53,586 nucleotides of DNA. Source: Actinomycetospora chibensis. GTDB taxonomy: Bacteria > Actinomycetota > Actinomycetes > Mycobacteriales > Pseudonocardiaceae. The translations under genes were made by a program, and so were the position numbers. Under the pieces are notes generated by a model, which was given only the letters and a program-made list of their open reading frames with translations, was not told the DNA's origin and made no database searches. Where the stretch lies: NCBI RefSeq assembly GCF_028737215.1, contig NZ_JAQZAM010000028.1:1-53586 (forward strand). Direction: 5' to 3'. Shown piece by piece: positions 17,569 to 26,360 of the stretch. Position 1 is the first letter of the stretch. Each line of letters opens with the position of its first letter.

Positions 17569-17657
17569 GACACTATGCGACCGTCAGCTCGCCGTAGCAA
17601 CGGCTGCGTCGCCCGTTCAGCGCAGCACACGGGCGTCGTTCTGACGCGCAGTGACGG

Positions 17658-18986
17658 TCAGGCGCCGAACGTCGCGGGCTGGCCCGTCGCCTCGATCACC
17701 GACATCCACAGGTCGCCGTCCGGGTCGACCTGGTTGCGGTGCCCGGTGATCAGCGCCATCGGGATGTGCACGAACCGGCGGCGCCAGCGCACGACGACGG
17801 TCTCGGTGCGCCCGGCCATCCCGGCGTGCACGGCGGCGTGGGCGAGGCGGACGCAGTAGACGCTGTCGTAGGCGTTCGCGGCGACGCTGCGGATCGCGTA
17901 GCTCGGGTCGAGATAGCGCACCGTGGGCGGGAGGTCGACCTCGGTCAGGTGCTCGGTGATCTTCTCCTTGAGGTAGAGCCCGATGTCGCCGAGCTTCGTG
18001 TTGCCCGACGCGTCGGTGGTCTGTCCCTCCTGCTCGAGCAGCTCCTGCCCGGCGCCCTCCGCGACCACGAGGACGACCTGGCCGTGACGGCGGACGTGGT
18101 CCTCCACGCGGCGCAGCACCCCGTCCGGTCCGTCGAGCACGAAGGGCACCTCGGGGATGAGCACGAAGTCGGCGTCGTTGTTGGACAGCGCCGCGTAGCA
18201 GGCGATGAAGCCGGAGTGCCGGCCCATCAGCTTGACGATGCCGACGCCGTTCTCGGCGGCCTGCGACTCGACGAACACCGACGCGATGAACTCGGTGGCC
18301 TGGGCGAACGCCGTCTGGAACCCGAAGCTCTGGTCGGTGTAGGGCAGGTCGTTGTCGATGGTCTTGGGGATGCCGATGACCGCGATGTCGAGGCCGCGCT
18401 CGTCGATGACGCTCGTCAGCTTCATCGCGCCGCGCATGCTGCCGTCGCCGCCGATGACGAACAGGACGTCGATCCCGAGCTCGACGAGGGTGTCGACCAT
18501 CTCCCCGGGGTCCTGGTCGCCGCGCGAGCTGCCCAGGATCGTGCCACCGTCGTTGTTGATGTCCCGGACGGCGTGCAGGTCGAGCTCGACGACGCGCTCC
18601 CGGTGCTTGCGCGTCAGGCCCGCGTAGCCGTTGCGGAAGCCGTAGATGTGCGCGACGTGGTAGTGCTCGGTGAGCTCCTGGACGATCCCGCGGATCACGT
18701 CGTTGAGCCCGGGACACAGGCCGCCGCAGGTCACGATGCCGACGCTGGTGGCGTCCGGGTCGAAGTAGACCTTCCGGCGCGGCCCGGCCGCCTCGAGGCT
18801 GGGCAGCTGGTCGATCGGCACCCCGCGCTCCAGCAGCACGGAGACGGTGTCGTCCACGAGCACGCGGTCGTCCTCGTGGACGTAGTGCGGCGACGTGCGC
18901 TTGGTGGCCAGCATCTCCGCGAACGGGGAGTCGTAGCGGCAGTCACCGAGGCTGCGGACGCGTAGGTCGTCGAGCTCGAGCGTCAC
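17658..18986 (-). CDS. pfk: 6-phosphofructokinase (ATP-type signature, plant/clade-X-like)
   Basis: Phosphorylates fructose 6-phosphate in glycolysis. The 442-residue sequence is longer than the 320-residue bacterial PfkA. It carries TCGGLCPGLNDVIRG, the nucleotide motif IGGDGSMRGA, the catalytic PKTIDND and MGRHSGFIA. A glycine rather than aspartate in GGDGS predicts ATP use, while lysine in PKTIDND is the residue usually linked with pyrophosphate enzymes. This mixed signature is known in plant, protist and spirochete 'clade X' ATP enzymes. Start is the GTG at 18986 with a GGGGGG site. No other glycolytic gene is adjacent. Confidence 0.92.
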   Translation of the reverse strand: MTLELDDLRVRSLGDCRYDSPFAEMLATKRTSPHYVHEDDRVLVDDTVSVLLERGVPIDQLPSLEAAGPRRKVYFDPDATSVGIVTCGGLCPGLNDVIRGIVQELTEHYHVAHIYGFRNGYAGLTRKHRERVVELDLHAVRDINNDGGTILGSSRGDQDPGEMVDTLVELGIDVLFVIGGDGSMRGAMKLTSVIDERGLDIAVIGIPKTIDNDLPYTDQSFGFQTAFAQATEFIASVFVESQAAENGVGIVKLMGRHSGFIACYAALSNNDADFVLIPEVPFVLDGPDGVLRRVEDHVRRHGQVVLVVAEGAGQELLEQEGQTTDASGNTKLGDIGLYLKEKITEHLTEVDLPPTVRYLDPSYAIRSVAANAYDSVYCVRLAHAAVHAGMAGRTETVVVRWRRRFVHIPMALITGHRNQVDPDGDLWMSVIEATGQPATFGA

Positions 18987-19050
18987 GGCGGACCCCCCGG
19001 GGTCGTCGAGAAAGGCGGGACGGACTGCCCGCCACGCCGCGGGGCCGTCC

Positions 19051-21798
19051 TCACGCTAACTCAGGACCCGGAACGATTCCGGCGCTGGGGAACAACCTCA
19101 CGAGATCGCTCCTCGACCGCATCCCGAGCTTGCGATAGACGCGGGTGAGGTGGTTCTCGACGGTCTTGCGGGAGACGAACAGGGCCGCCGCGGCCTCGTC
19201 GTTCGTCCGGCCCTCGGCGACGGCCCGCGCGACCTGGAACTCCTGGGGCGTCAGGGCCGACCAGACCGTCTCGCGCCCCGCCCGCCGCGGCGGGGGAGCC
19301 CCGGCGGCCGCGAGCTCGGCCTCGGCGCGGGCGGTCCAGGGTCGGGCTCCGAGGCCCACGAAGAGCGCGTGCGCCTCGCGGGCGGCGGCGCGGGCCACGG
19401 CGGGCCGTCGCAACCGTCGCAGCGACTCGGCCTCGGCGAGCAGGGTGCGGGCCCGTTCGAACGGCTGGTCGCTGCGGGCGTGCGCCGCGTGGGCGCCCGC
19501 GAAGGCGTCCACCGCGTCGTCGTCACAGGTCGCCAGGATCCCGCGGCAGCGCGCGGCGGTGGCGGCCGGGAAGGCCAGGCCGGTCCCGGCCTTGTCCTCC
19601 CACCACGCGAGCACCTCCCGGGCGCGACAGGGTGCGCCGCTGCGGACGAGCGCCTCCACGAGGTCCGGTCCGTAGGGCACGACGTTGCTCGCGCCGAGGC
19701 CGTCGGCCATCGCCCGTCGGTGGGCCCGCTCGAGGTGGCCGACAGCGTCCTCGGCCTCCCCGACCGCCAGCGCGGCGAGGCCCTCGACCGCGGGCACGGA
19801 GGTCAGGAGGCAGTCGACCCCGTGCGAGCCGATCTCGGCGAGGACCCGTCGGGTGCGGTCGCGACTGTGGTCGACGTCGCCGACCATCGCGTCGAGCCGG
19901 GCGAGGACCAGCAGCGCGAGCGCGGCGGTGCCTCGTTCCCCGCGCTCCTCGGCCCACTGCAGGGCCTCGACGGCGTCGGCGCGCGCGGCGGGCCAACGGC
20001 CCCGCCAGAGCTCGACGTCCGCGCGGACGACGTGGGCGAACGCGAGCATCGCGCCGGCGCCGTGGCGCCGGGCGGCGGCGAGGAGGGTGTCGATCCGCCG
20101 GTGGGCATCGGCGTAGCGCTCGACGTGGACCTCGATCCTGGCGCGCAGGGCCTCGTCCTGGAGATCCCACGGCAACGCGTCGGGGTCGTCGCCGAGGCCG
20201 TCGAGGATGTCCACGGCCGACGACGGATCCCCGCTCAGGACCAGGGCGTGCGCCTCGGGGGCCCGGCGGACCGGCGTCCCCGTCGGCGCGAGCGACGCGG
20301 CGGTGCGGACCAGTGCCAGGGTGTCGCGGACGCGGCCCGCCATGGCGGCGGGCGCCGCGGCCTCGGCGTAGAGGGCGGCGGCTGCGGCGGGGTCCTCGGA
20401 CGCCACGCGCTCGGCGGTACGGACGAGGTCGTCGACGGCCCGCCCGGGGTCGCCGAGCCAGGTGGTCGCCCGGCTCCGCACGATCTCGGCGCGCGCGGCG
20501 AAGGCGTCGTCGTCGTCCAGGGCGACGGCTGCCTCCGCGTGACCGGCGGCGAGGTCGAGCGACCCCGCGAGCAGGAACTCCCGGGCGGCCGCGAGCAGCC
20601 GGTCGGCGCGGTCCCAGCGGTCGGTGCTCAGCTGCGCGGAGCGCGCCCACGCCTCGCCCGCGCTCCTGTGCCCGCCGCGCTCCGCCGCCGAGCGCGCCGC
20701 CGCCGCGAGCTGCTCGCCGACGACGTCGTCGGTGCCCTCGATGCGCGCCGCCTCGTGCCAGGCGCGCCGGATGCCGGTGGTGCGCGCGGCGAGGGCCTCG
20801 TGGGCGCGGCGCGTGAGGGCCGGGTCCGCGGCGAGGATGACCGGGCGGAGCAGGGGGTGGCGCAGGTCCGGGCCTCCCTCGTGCACCCGGAGCAGGCCGG
20901 CCTCCTCGCCGGGGTGCAGATCGTGGGCGGCGAGGCCGAGATCGGCGAGGGCGAGGTCGACCTCGTCGGCACCCGCCGAGCCGGCGGCGGCCAGCACCGT
21001 GACCGCGGTCCGCGAGGACTCCGGCAGCGCCTCGAGCGCGGTCCTCCAGAGCGCCTCGAGGGCCGGTCCGGCGCGTGGGGGGACCGCTGGGCCGAGGTGA
21101 CGGGCGTTCTCCACCAGGGCGAGTGGATGGCCCGCGAGGCCGACGACGAGCCGGTCCACCGCCATCGGCGCCCGACCACCGGTGAGTCGGTGCAGGAGCT
21201 CGCGGCTCTCCGCGCCCGACAGGCGTCCGACGTCGACGACCAGCGCGCCCGGCACCACGCGGCGCTCGTCGCGGGTGGCGAACACCAGGGAGACCTGTGG
21301 CGATCGCAGCCGCCGCGCCACGAAGAGGAGGACCTCCGCCGACGGCGGGTCGACCCACTGCAGGTCGTCGACGACGACGAGCAGCCCCTCGCGCTCACCG
21401 CCGGCCTCGAGGAGACCGAGGACCGCCGCGCACACCGCCAAGGGCCCCGAGGGGCGTCCGGCGCGTCGCGCGACGCTCACCTCGAGGGCCTCGCGCTGGA
21501 CCTCGGGCAACGCCGCCAGCCGGTCCTGCAGCGGATGGACGAGGTCGGCGAGGGTCGCGAACGGCAGGTGCGACTCCTCCTCGCTGCCGGCGACCCGCAC
21601 CGTCCGGACCGCGGCCCGCGCGGCCACGCGCTCCAGCAGCTCGGTCTTCCCGATCCCCGGCTCGCCCCGCACGACCGCGACCCGTTCCGGCCCGCCCGCG
21701 ACGAGCCCACCCGCGACGAGCCCACCCGCGACGAGCCCACACAGCGCGTCGAGCTCGGCGCTGCGCCCGACGAAGGGCGGTGCGTCGGTCGCTGTCAT
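19051..21798 (-). CDS. LuxR-family regulator with N-terminal ATPase (LAL type)
   Basis: A 915-residue large ATP-binding LuxR regulator. It starts with an AAA/STAND ATPase (Walker A GEPGIGKT near residue 45, Walker B LLVVVDDLQW) followed by a long helical TPR-like middle. It ends with a LuxR HTH (about 850-905, LTPQEFQVARAVAEGRTNDEAAAALFVSRKTVENHL). The ATG at 21798 has GAGGGG upstream. It is transcribed away from the haem-peroxidase/protease pair across a 351-base gap, which makes it the likely regulator of that pair and of itself. The N-terminal linker before Walker A contains a 15-bp tandem repeat. Confidence 0.9.
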   Translation of the reverse strand: MTATDAPPFVGRSAELDALCGLVAGGLVAGGLVAGGPERVAVVRGEPGIGKTELLERVAARAAVRTVRVAGSEEESHLPFATLADLVHPLQDRLAALPEVQREALEVSVARRAGRPSGPLAVCAAVLGLLEAGGEREGLLVVVDDLQWVDPPSAEVLLFVARRLRSPQVSLVFATRDERRVVPGALVVDVGRLSGAESRELLHRLTGGRAPMAVDRLVVGLAGHPLALVENARHLGPAVPPRAGPALEALWRTALEALPESSRTAVTVLAAAGSAGADEVDLALADLGLAAHDLHPGEEAGLLRVHEGGPDLRHPLLRPVILAADPALTRRAHEALAARTTGIRRAWHEAARIEGTDDVVGEQLAAAARSAAERGGHRSAGEAWARSAQLSTDRWDRADRLLAAAREFLLAGSLDLAAGHAEAAVALDDDDAFAARAEIVRSRATTWLGDPGRAVDDLVRTAERVASEDPAAAAALYAEAAAPAAMAGRVRDTLALVRTAASLAPTGTPVRRAPEAHALVLSGDPSSAVDILDGLGDDPDALPWDLQDEALRARIEVHVERYADAHRRIDTLLAAARRHGAGAMLAFAHVVRADVELWRGRWPAARADAVEALQWAEERGERGTAALALLVLARLDAMVGDVDHSRDRTRRVLAEIGSHGVDCLLTSVPAVEGLAALAVGEAEDAVGHLERAHRRAMADGLGASNVVPYGPDLVEALVRSGAPCRAREVLAWWEDKAGTGLAFPAATAARCRGILATCDDDAVDAFAGAHAAHARSDQPFERARTLLAEAESLRRLRRPAVARAAAREAHALFVGLGARPWTARAEAELAAAGAPPPRRAGRETVWSALTPQEFQVARAVAEGRTNDEAAAALFVSRKTVENHLTRVYRKLGMRSRSDLVRLFPSAGIVPGPELA
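21696..21740. repeat. Three perfect 15-bp tandem repeats inside the LAL regulator
   Basis: Three exact copies of CCGCGACGAGCCCAC (21696-21710, 21711-21725, 21726-21740). On the minus strand they encode three LVAGG units just before the Walker A motif of the LuxR-type regulator. The unit is a multiple of three, so copy-number change would alter the linker length without a frameshift. Confidence 0.95.
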
Positions 21799-21904
21799 CG
21801 GTTCCCCTCGGTGGTGGTGACACCGGGGCGTGCGTGGTGGATGGGACACAGGATGACGGGCGCGGCGCGCGGAGCAGTGCCGCCTTTCGGGTCGAACCGG
21901 GGGT

Positions 21905-21924
21905 TTTCCCCTGTGTCGGGGAAA
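21905..21924. promoter_or_regulatory. Inverted repeat TTTCCCC-N6-GGGGAAA
   Basis: Perfect 7-bp arms around TGTGTC, centred about 115 bases upstream of the LAL regulator start. It lies in the 351-base gap (21799-22149) shared with the peroxidase operon. It could be an operator for either gene. The rest of the gap holds no credible ORF. Confidence 0.45.
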
Positions 21925-21973
21925 GGCTTTCTAGGCCGTTCGCAGGAATGCGCGAGGAACGGACGACCATGTG

Positions 21974-22019
21974 CGATCGATCGGTGACCCGGAGGTAGGA
22001 GTGGACGATCGGTCGGTGA
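21974..22019. promoter_or_regulatory. Near-identical 14-bp direct repeats upstream of the peroxidase gene
   Basis: CGATCGATCGGTGA (21974-21987) and CGATCGGTCGGTGA (22006-22019) differ at one base and start 32 bp apart, about three helical turns. They lie 130-175 bases before the peroxidase start. Helically phased direct repeats are typical activator sites, and the neighbouring LAL regulator is the natural candidate to bind them. Confidence 0.4.
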
Positions 22020-22149
22020 GGGCGTGCAGCGCAGTGTGGTCGGCCCGGCACTCGTCGCAACCCCGTTCCCGCACCTCAGGGAGTTGTCCCCTCTGCCCCG
22101 AGGTGGCACGACGAGGAATCGTCGGGGTCACCGGAAAAGGGGGACCACC

Positions 22150-23868
22150 ATGGCCATTCCCGGCAAGGGGACGCGCGTCCTGACCAACCTCAATCACGGC
22201 GGGCACGCCCTCTCGGAGGAACTGTTCCAGGCGACACCGAACGCGGAGGCCCGGGAGGACATCGGCCGATTGCGGGAGGTGACCCGCAATGCGGCGATCG
22301 ACACCGCCTCCAAGGACGACACCACGCCCTTCCACTACCTGTTCGAGAACCTCGCCGACCGCTACCCGACGGCGCACCTGTCCACCACGACGCCGGAGGC
22401 GGTCGTCGTCGCCCTCAAGGCCCTCGGCTCGGCGATGATCGACCAGGACCCGGTGGACGGCCTCAATGTGAATGCGCCCATCCCGCCGGTGTTCACGTAC
22501 TGGGGTCAGTTCATCGACCACGACCTGACGGCGAACACGGATCGGGACAAGGACCTGAGCATCGTCGATGCCGTGTTCGACCCCGAGCACCCCAACGACG
22601 TCATCGCCCAGCTGGGCAACCTGCGTCAGCCCGCTCTCAACCTCGACTCGCTGTACGGCGACGGGCCCGCCGCGAGCGGGCAGTCCGGTGCCGTGCCGTA
22701 CGTGGACGGCAAGCGGTTCAAGCTCGGCACGCTGACGCCCACCACCCCGGGCGGTCCGGTGCGCACCGAGCCCGTCCCTCCGCTCCTCGGCACGCGGGAC
22801 CTGCCCCGTGTCGAGGCCCCGGGAACCGCCGACCTGCCCACCGGGACCGCGCTGATCGGCGACGGGCGCAACGACGAGAACCTCGTCGTCGCCCAGCTGC
22901 ACGTCGCGTTCCTGCACTTCCACAACAAGGTCGTCGACTGGGTCGAGGCCAACGACCCGCAGCCCGACGCGCCGGCGACCTTCGAGCGCGCCCGCCAGCT
23001 CGTCCGCTGGACCTACCAGTGGCTCGTCGTGAACCAGTTCCTGCCCCAGCTCGTCGTGCAGGAGGCGCTCGACGCGGTCGCCGCGAACCCGCTGTTCGCG
23101 GCGACGAGCACGGGAACGTACATGCCGCTCGAGTTCTCGGTGGCCGCGTTCCGGTTCGGGCACAGCATGGTCCGGGGCGCCTACGACTGGAACCGCAACT
23201 TCGGTCGGCTGGCCGGACAACCGGACACCCACGCGTCGTTCGACCTGCTCTTCGCGTTCACCGGGAAGGCGAGGCCGATCTTCCTCGGGACCGGCGACAC
23301 CTTGCCCGACAACTGGCCGGTCGAATGGGACCGGCTCGTCGACGACCCGCCTCTCTTCCAGGACCGCCTGGCCCGGAAGATCGATACGCATCTCGCCTCC
23401 CCGTTGAACCGGATGGTGAACGAGGGGAACGATCCCCATCTCGCGGAGCGCGTACGGCGGCTGCTGAAGCGCCTGGCGGTCCGGAACCTCCTGCGGGGCT
23501 ACAAGCTCGGCATCCCGACCGGCCAGGCCGTGGCCGCCGAGCTCGGGGTCCCTGCGCTCACGAGGGCCCAGCTCAACTCGGGCGCCGGGACGGTCCTCGG
23601 GGACGCCCTTGCCGACGGCGGCTTCCTCGACGCCACGCCCCTGTGGTTCTACATCCTCAAGGAGGCCGAGATCGGCGGCGGCGGCAAGCTCGGTGTGGTG
23701 GGCGGTCGCATCGTGGCCGAGACCCTCCGCGGTCAGATTCGCCTCGACCCGGACTCCTTCGAGACCGCCGGGAACGGCTGGACCCCGGATTCCGGGGTGA
23801 AGGACGCGAACGGGAACCCCGTCCGCACGATCGCTGATCTCCTCCGCTTCGCCGGGGTGCTCGTATGA
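22150..23868 (+). CDS. Haem peroxidase of the animal (peroxidase-cyclooxygenase) superfamily
   Basis: A 572-residue peroxidase. The distal histidine lies in YWGQFIDHDLT (His124), the catalytic arginine and glutamate in GDGRNDENL (about residues 237-244), the following HVAFLHFHNKVVDW helix is typical, and the proximal histidine is in FRFGHSMVRGAYDW (His338). All haem-site residues are therefore present. It should oxidise halides or organic substrates with hydrogen peroxide. There is no signal peptide, unlike secreted animal and many bacterial relatives. The ATG at 22150 has GGGGGA just upstream. The stop overlaps the ATG of the protease-hydrolase gene (ATGA), so the two are translated together. 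Confidence 0.93.
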   Translation: MAIPGKGTRVLTNLNHGGHALSEELFQATPNAEAREDIGRLREVTRNAAIDTASKDDTTPFHYLFENLADRYPTAHLSTTTPEAVVVALKALGSAMIDQDPVDGLNVNAPIPPVFTYWGQFIDHDLTANTDRDKDLSIVDAVFDPEHPNDVIAQLGNLRQPALNLDSLYGDGPAASGQSGAVPYVDGKRFKLGTLTPTTPGGPVRTEPVPPLLGTRDLPRVEAPGTADLPTGTALIGDGRNDENLVVAQLHVAFLHFHNKVVDWVEANDPQPDAPATFERARQLVRWTYQWLVVNQFLPQLVVQEALDAVAANPLFAATSTGTYMPLEFSVAAFRFGHSMVRGAYDWNRNFGRLAGQPDTHASFDLLFAFTGKARPIFLGTGDTLPDNWPVEWDRLVDDPPLFQDRLARKIDTHLASPLNRMVNEGNDPHLAERVRRLLKRLAVRNLLRGYKLGIPTGQAVAAELGVPALTRAQLNSGAGTVLGDALADGGFLDATPLWFYILKEAEIGGGGKLGVVGGRIVAETLRGQIRLDPDSFETAGNGWTPDSGVKDANGNPVRTIADLLRFAGVLV

Positions 23869-25793
23869 GCAGCACCCTCCGGGAGCAGCAGGAGCTCGCC
23901 GCGTCCCGGTACAAGCGCCGGGCACCGAAGAGGGCGGAGACGGAACGCCAGCAGGAGGCGACGGGCACGCTCGTCGTCGACGATCCCGACCAGATCGAGG
24001 CCCGCGCGGAACGGCTCCTCGGCGACGCCGTCGGGTCGCGGGCGGTGCGGCAGGCCGCCCGGCACGAGGGCGTTCTCGAACGGATCATCGCCGAGAACGA
24101 CCTGCAGCCGAGCCTCTTCCTCGGCCGCGGGACGGCGATCGCCGAGTCCGTCGGCCGGATATCGCTCGTGGACGGCGGCGCGGGGACCGGCTTCCTCGTC
24201 GGCCGGCGGCTCCTGCTGACGAACAACCACGTCCTGCCCGACGCCACGACCGCGGCCGGGGCGTTCGTGGAGTTCGACTTCGAGCTGGGGCCCGATGGCA
24301 GGCCGGAGGCGCCTGCCGCGTTCGACCTGGACCCCGACACGCTGTTCCTCACCGACGCCGGGATCGACGCGAGCCTCGTGGCGGTCGCACCGGCGGGCGG
24401 TGTGCTCGCCGGCGACAAGTACGGGTGGAACAAGCTGCTCAAGCAGCAAGGGAAGATCGTCATCGGCGAGGCCGCGAACGTCATCGGTCATCCCTCGGGG
24501 CGCCGGAAGGAGATCGCGGTCCGCCACAACCGGCTCCTCGACCAGCTCCCGGACTTCCTGCACTACGAGGCGGACACCGAGCCGGGCAACTCCGGGTCGC
24601 CGGTGTTCAACGACCAGTGGGAGGTCGTCGCGCTCCACCACTCCGGCGTCCCGCGGACGAACGACGCCGGCCAGTGGCTCACGACCGACGGCGCCGTGTG
24701 GGACCGCTCGATGGGCGACGCCGCGGTCGCCTGGGTGGCCAACGAGGGCGCGCGGATCTCGGTGGTGCTCACGCGGCTGCGGGCGCTGGCCCGCACGCCC
24801 GCGCAGACGGCGCTCGTCGACGAGCTCGGCGCCGAGGCGCTGGTCGGGGCGGGGCGGCCGACGGAGGGCGCGCTGCGCGTGACGAAGACGGCCCGCGAGA
24901 CCACGGGCCGGGCGGGAGTCCGGGCTGTGCCGGAGACACCGCCGCACGTGGTGTTCGTGCACGGCCGGTCCCAGCAGGGCCGGGACCCGCTGGTGCTCCG
25001 GGCGGAGTGGGCGGGTGGCCTCGCCCGCGGGCTCGGTGCCGTCGGGCGCGCGCCGCTCGACCCGGCGCGCGTGTGGTTCCCCTTCTACGGCGACGTCCTC
25101 GCCGAGCTGGCCGGACCGTCCGCGGTCGAGCGCACGATCATCGAGGGGGACGGCGCGCCGGCGGCCGTGCGTGCGGCGCCGTCGGCCTCGTCGGCCCGCG
25201 CCACCTACGCCGCGCTGATCGAGGATGCCGCGAGCCTGGCCGGCTTCCGTCCCCCGTCCACGGACAGGGAGGGCTTCGGCGACCTGGTCGCCGGGCTGCA
25301 GCCGGCCCTCTCCTGGCTGGCCGACAAGAGTCGTCTCGACGACCTGTTCATCGCCGTGCGGTTCCGCGACGTGGCGCTCTATCTCGACGACGACGCGACG
25401 CGGAACCGCATCCTGAGCACGGTGCTCGAGACGATCCCGCCGTCGGGAGCGATGACGCTCGTGTCCCACAGCCTCGGCACGGTGGTGGCGATGGACCTGC
25501 TGACGCGCCTGCCGGCCGGTGTCGAGGTCCGGCTGCTCGTCACCGCGGGCAGCCCGCTGGGCATGGACTCGGTGAACAAGCGGCTCCTGCTCGGAGGACC
25601 GCGCCGTCCGGACGTCGGGCGCTGGATCAACGCCTGGTGCCCGGCGGACGCCGTCGCGATCGGCGCGCCCCTGGCCCCCGTCTGGGGCGGTGTCGAGGAC
25701 GTCCAGACGGCGAAGACGGGCGAGAGTGCGCACTCGATCGTCGAGTACCTCGCCGACCTCCGCGTGGCGTCCGCGATCGGCGAGGAGGCGTAG
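23865..25793 (+). CDS. Trypsin-like serine protease fused to an alpha/beta-hydrolase
   Basis: A 642-residue fusion. Residues 1-85 are a charged helical leader with no signal peptide. Residues 90-310 form a trypsin/V8-like protease: His122 in LLLTNNHVLP, Asp168 in GIDASLVAV and Ser243 in GNSGSPVFN complete the triad. After a linker (about 310-355) an alpha/beta-hydrolase follows, with the oxyanion HG in VVFVHGRSQ (about 366) and nucleophile Ser536 in LVSHSLGTVVAMD. It resembles lipase/PGAP1-like enzymes. The start overlaps the peroxidase stop. Such cytosolic trypsin-like domains joined to an effector enzyme recall bacterial conflict systems, which is inference; the protease may activate the hydrolase or the peroxidase. 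Confidence 0.9.
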   Translation: MSSTLREQQELAASRYKRRAPKRAETERQQEATGTLVVDDPDQIEARAERLLGDAVGSRAVRQAARHEGVLERIIAENDLQPSLFLGRGTAIAESVGRISLVDGGAGTGFLVGRRLLLTNNHVLPDATTAAGAFVEFDFELGPDGRPEAPAAFDLDPDTLFLTDAGIDASLVAVAPAGGVLAGDKYGWNKLLKQQGKIVIGEAANVIGHPSGRRKEIAVRHNRLLDQLPDFLHYEADTEPGNSGSPVFNDQWEVVALHHSGVPRTNDAGQWLTTDGAVWDRSMGDAAVAWVANEGARISVVLTRLRALARTPAQTALVDELGAEALVGAGRPTEGALRVTKTARETTGRAGVRAVPETPPHVVFVHGRSQQGRDPLVLRAEWAGGLARGLGAVGRAPLDPARVWFPFYGDVLAELAGPSAVERTIIEGDGAPAAVRAAPSASSARATYAALIEDAASLAGFRPPSTDREGFGDLVAGLQPALSWLADKSRLDDLFIAVRFRDVALYLDDDATRNRILSTVLETIPPSGAMTLVSHSLGTVVAMDLLTRLPAGVEVRLLVTAGSPLGMDSVNKRLLLGGPRRPDVGRWINAWCPADAVAIGAPLAPVWGGVEDVQTAKTGESAHSIVEYLADLRVASAIGEEA

Positions 25794-25826
25794 GCCCGGG
25801 CAGAGGTCCCGGCGTCGAGCAGCGGG

Positions 25827-25855
25827 GCGATCGTCCGACTACGGTGCGATCGTCC
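25827..25855. promoter_or_regulatory. Direct repeat of GCGATCGTCC upstream of the SRPBCC gene
   Basis: Two exact copies of GCGATCGTCC (25827-25836 and 25846-25855) start 19 bp apart, with TACGGT between them as a possible -10 box. They lie 25-53 bases before the SRPBCC start codon. The same 9-mer core recurs upstream of the peroxidase operon and the AraC gene. Confidence 0.35.
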
Positions 25856-25879
25856 CGCTGCCGCCGTATGGAGGAACCC

Positions 25880-26350
25880 ATGGCCGACGACGTCGTCGTC
25901 ACCCGCACCGTCGACGCACCGCCCGAGCGGGTGTGGGAGCTCGTCGGGGACCCGGCGCGGATCGGCGACATCTCGCCGGAGTGCCACCGTGTGGACTGGG
26001 TCGGCGGCGCCACCGGGCCGGAGGCGGGTGCGCGGTTCAAGGGGTACAACCGCAAGGGACTGCTCCGCTGGTCGACCGACGGCACCGTCGTCGAGTACGA
26101 CCCGCAGCGGGCCATCAGCTGGGACGTCTCGCTGCTCGGCCAGCCGGTCGCGCGCTGGGGCTTCCGGCTCGTCCCGGAGGGCGGGCGGACGCGCATCGAG
26201 CAGTACTGGCAGGACCGGCGCAGCCCGATCGCCAACGTCGTGGGCCGCGCCCGGGCCTGGGACGTACCGGAGGCGAACCGCCGCGGCATGGAGCAGACGC
26301 TCGACACGGTCCGCCGCTCGGTCGAGAAGGGCGGCGTCGAGAAGGGCTGA
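25880..26350 (+). CDS. SRPBCC (START-like) family protein
   Basis: A 156-residue helix-grip protein. It has the family opening VVVTRTVDAPPERVWELVGDPARIGDISP, a middle strand region (RFKGYNRKGLLRWSTDGTVVEYDP) and the C-terminal amphipathic helix (RRGMEQTLDTVRRSVEK). SRPBCC proteins bind hydrophobic ligands or act as cyclases/hydratases; the ligand is unknown. The ATG at 25880 is chosen because GGAGGAA lies 5 bases upstream. The stop is 10 bases from the convergent STAS gene. Confidence 0.88.
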   Translation: MADDVVVTRTVDAPPERVWELVGDPARIGDISPECHRVDWVGGATGPEAGARFKGYNRKGLLRWSTDGTVVEYDPQRAISWDVSLLGQPVARWGFRLVPEGGRTRIEQYWQDRRSPIANVVGRARAWDVPEANRRGMEQTLDTVRRSVEKGGVEKG

Positions 26351-26360
26351 CGACGGCGGC

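Noticed and set aside
11349..17859. Two plus-strand open frames of 1086 and 1197 codons opposite the hydrolase-glycosyltransferase, methyltransferase and AfsR-like genes
   Set aside because: They span several real genes and their gaps, have no ribosome sites or recognisable domains, and mirror third-position GC bias.
21696..21740. The three tandem 15-mers as a CRISPR or iteron array
   Set aside because: There are no spacers, the copies are contiguous, and they lie inside a coding frame whose phase they keep.
19150..21987. A 945-codon plus-strand frame opposite the LAL regulator
   Set aside because: Shadow of the regulator. The complementary strand has Walker motifs and a LuxR HTH, this one has none.
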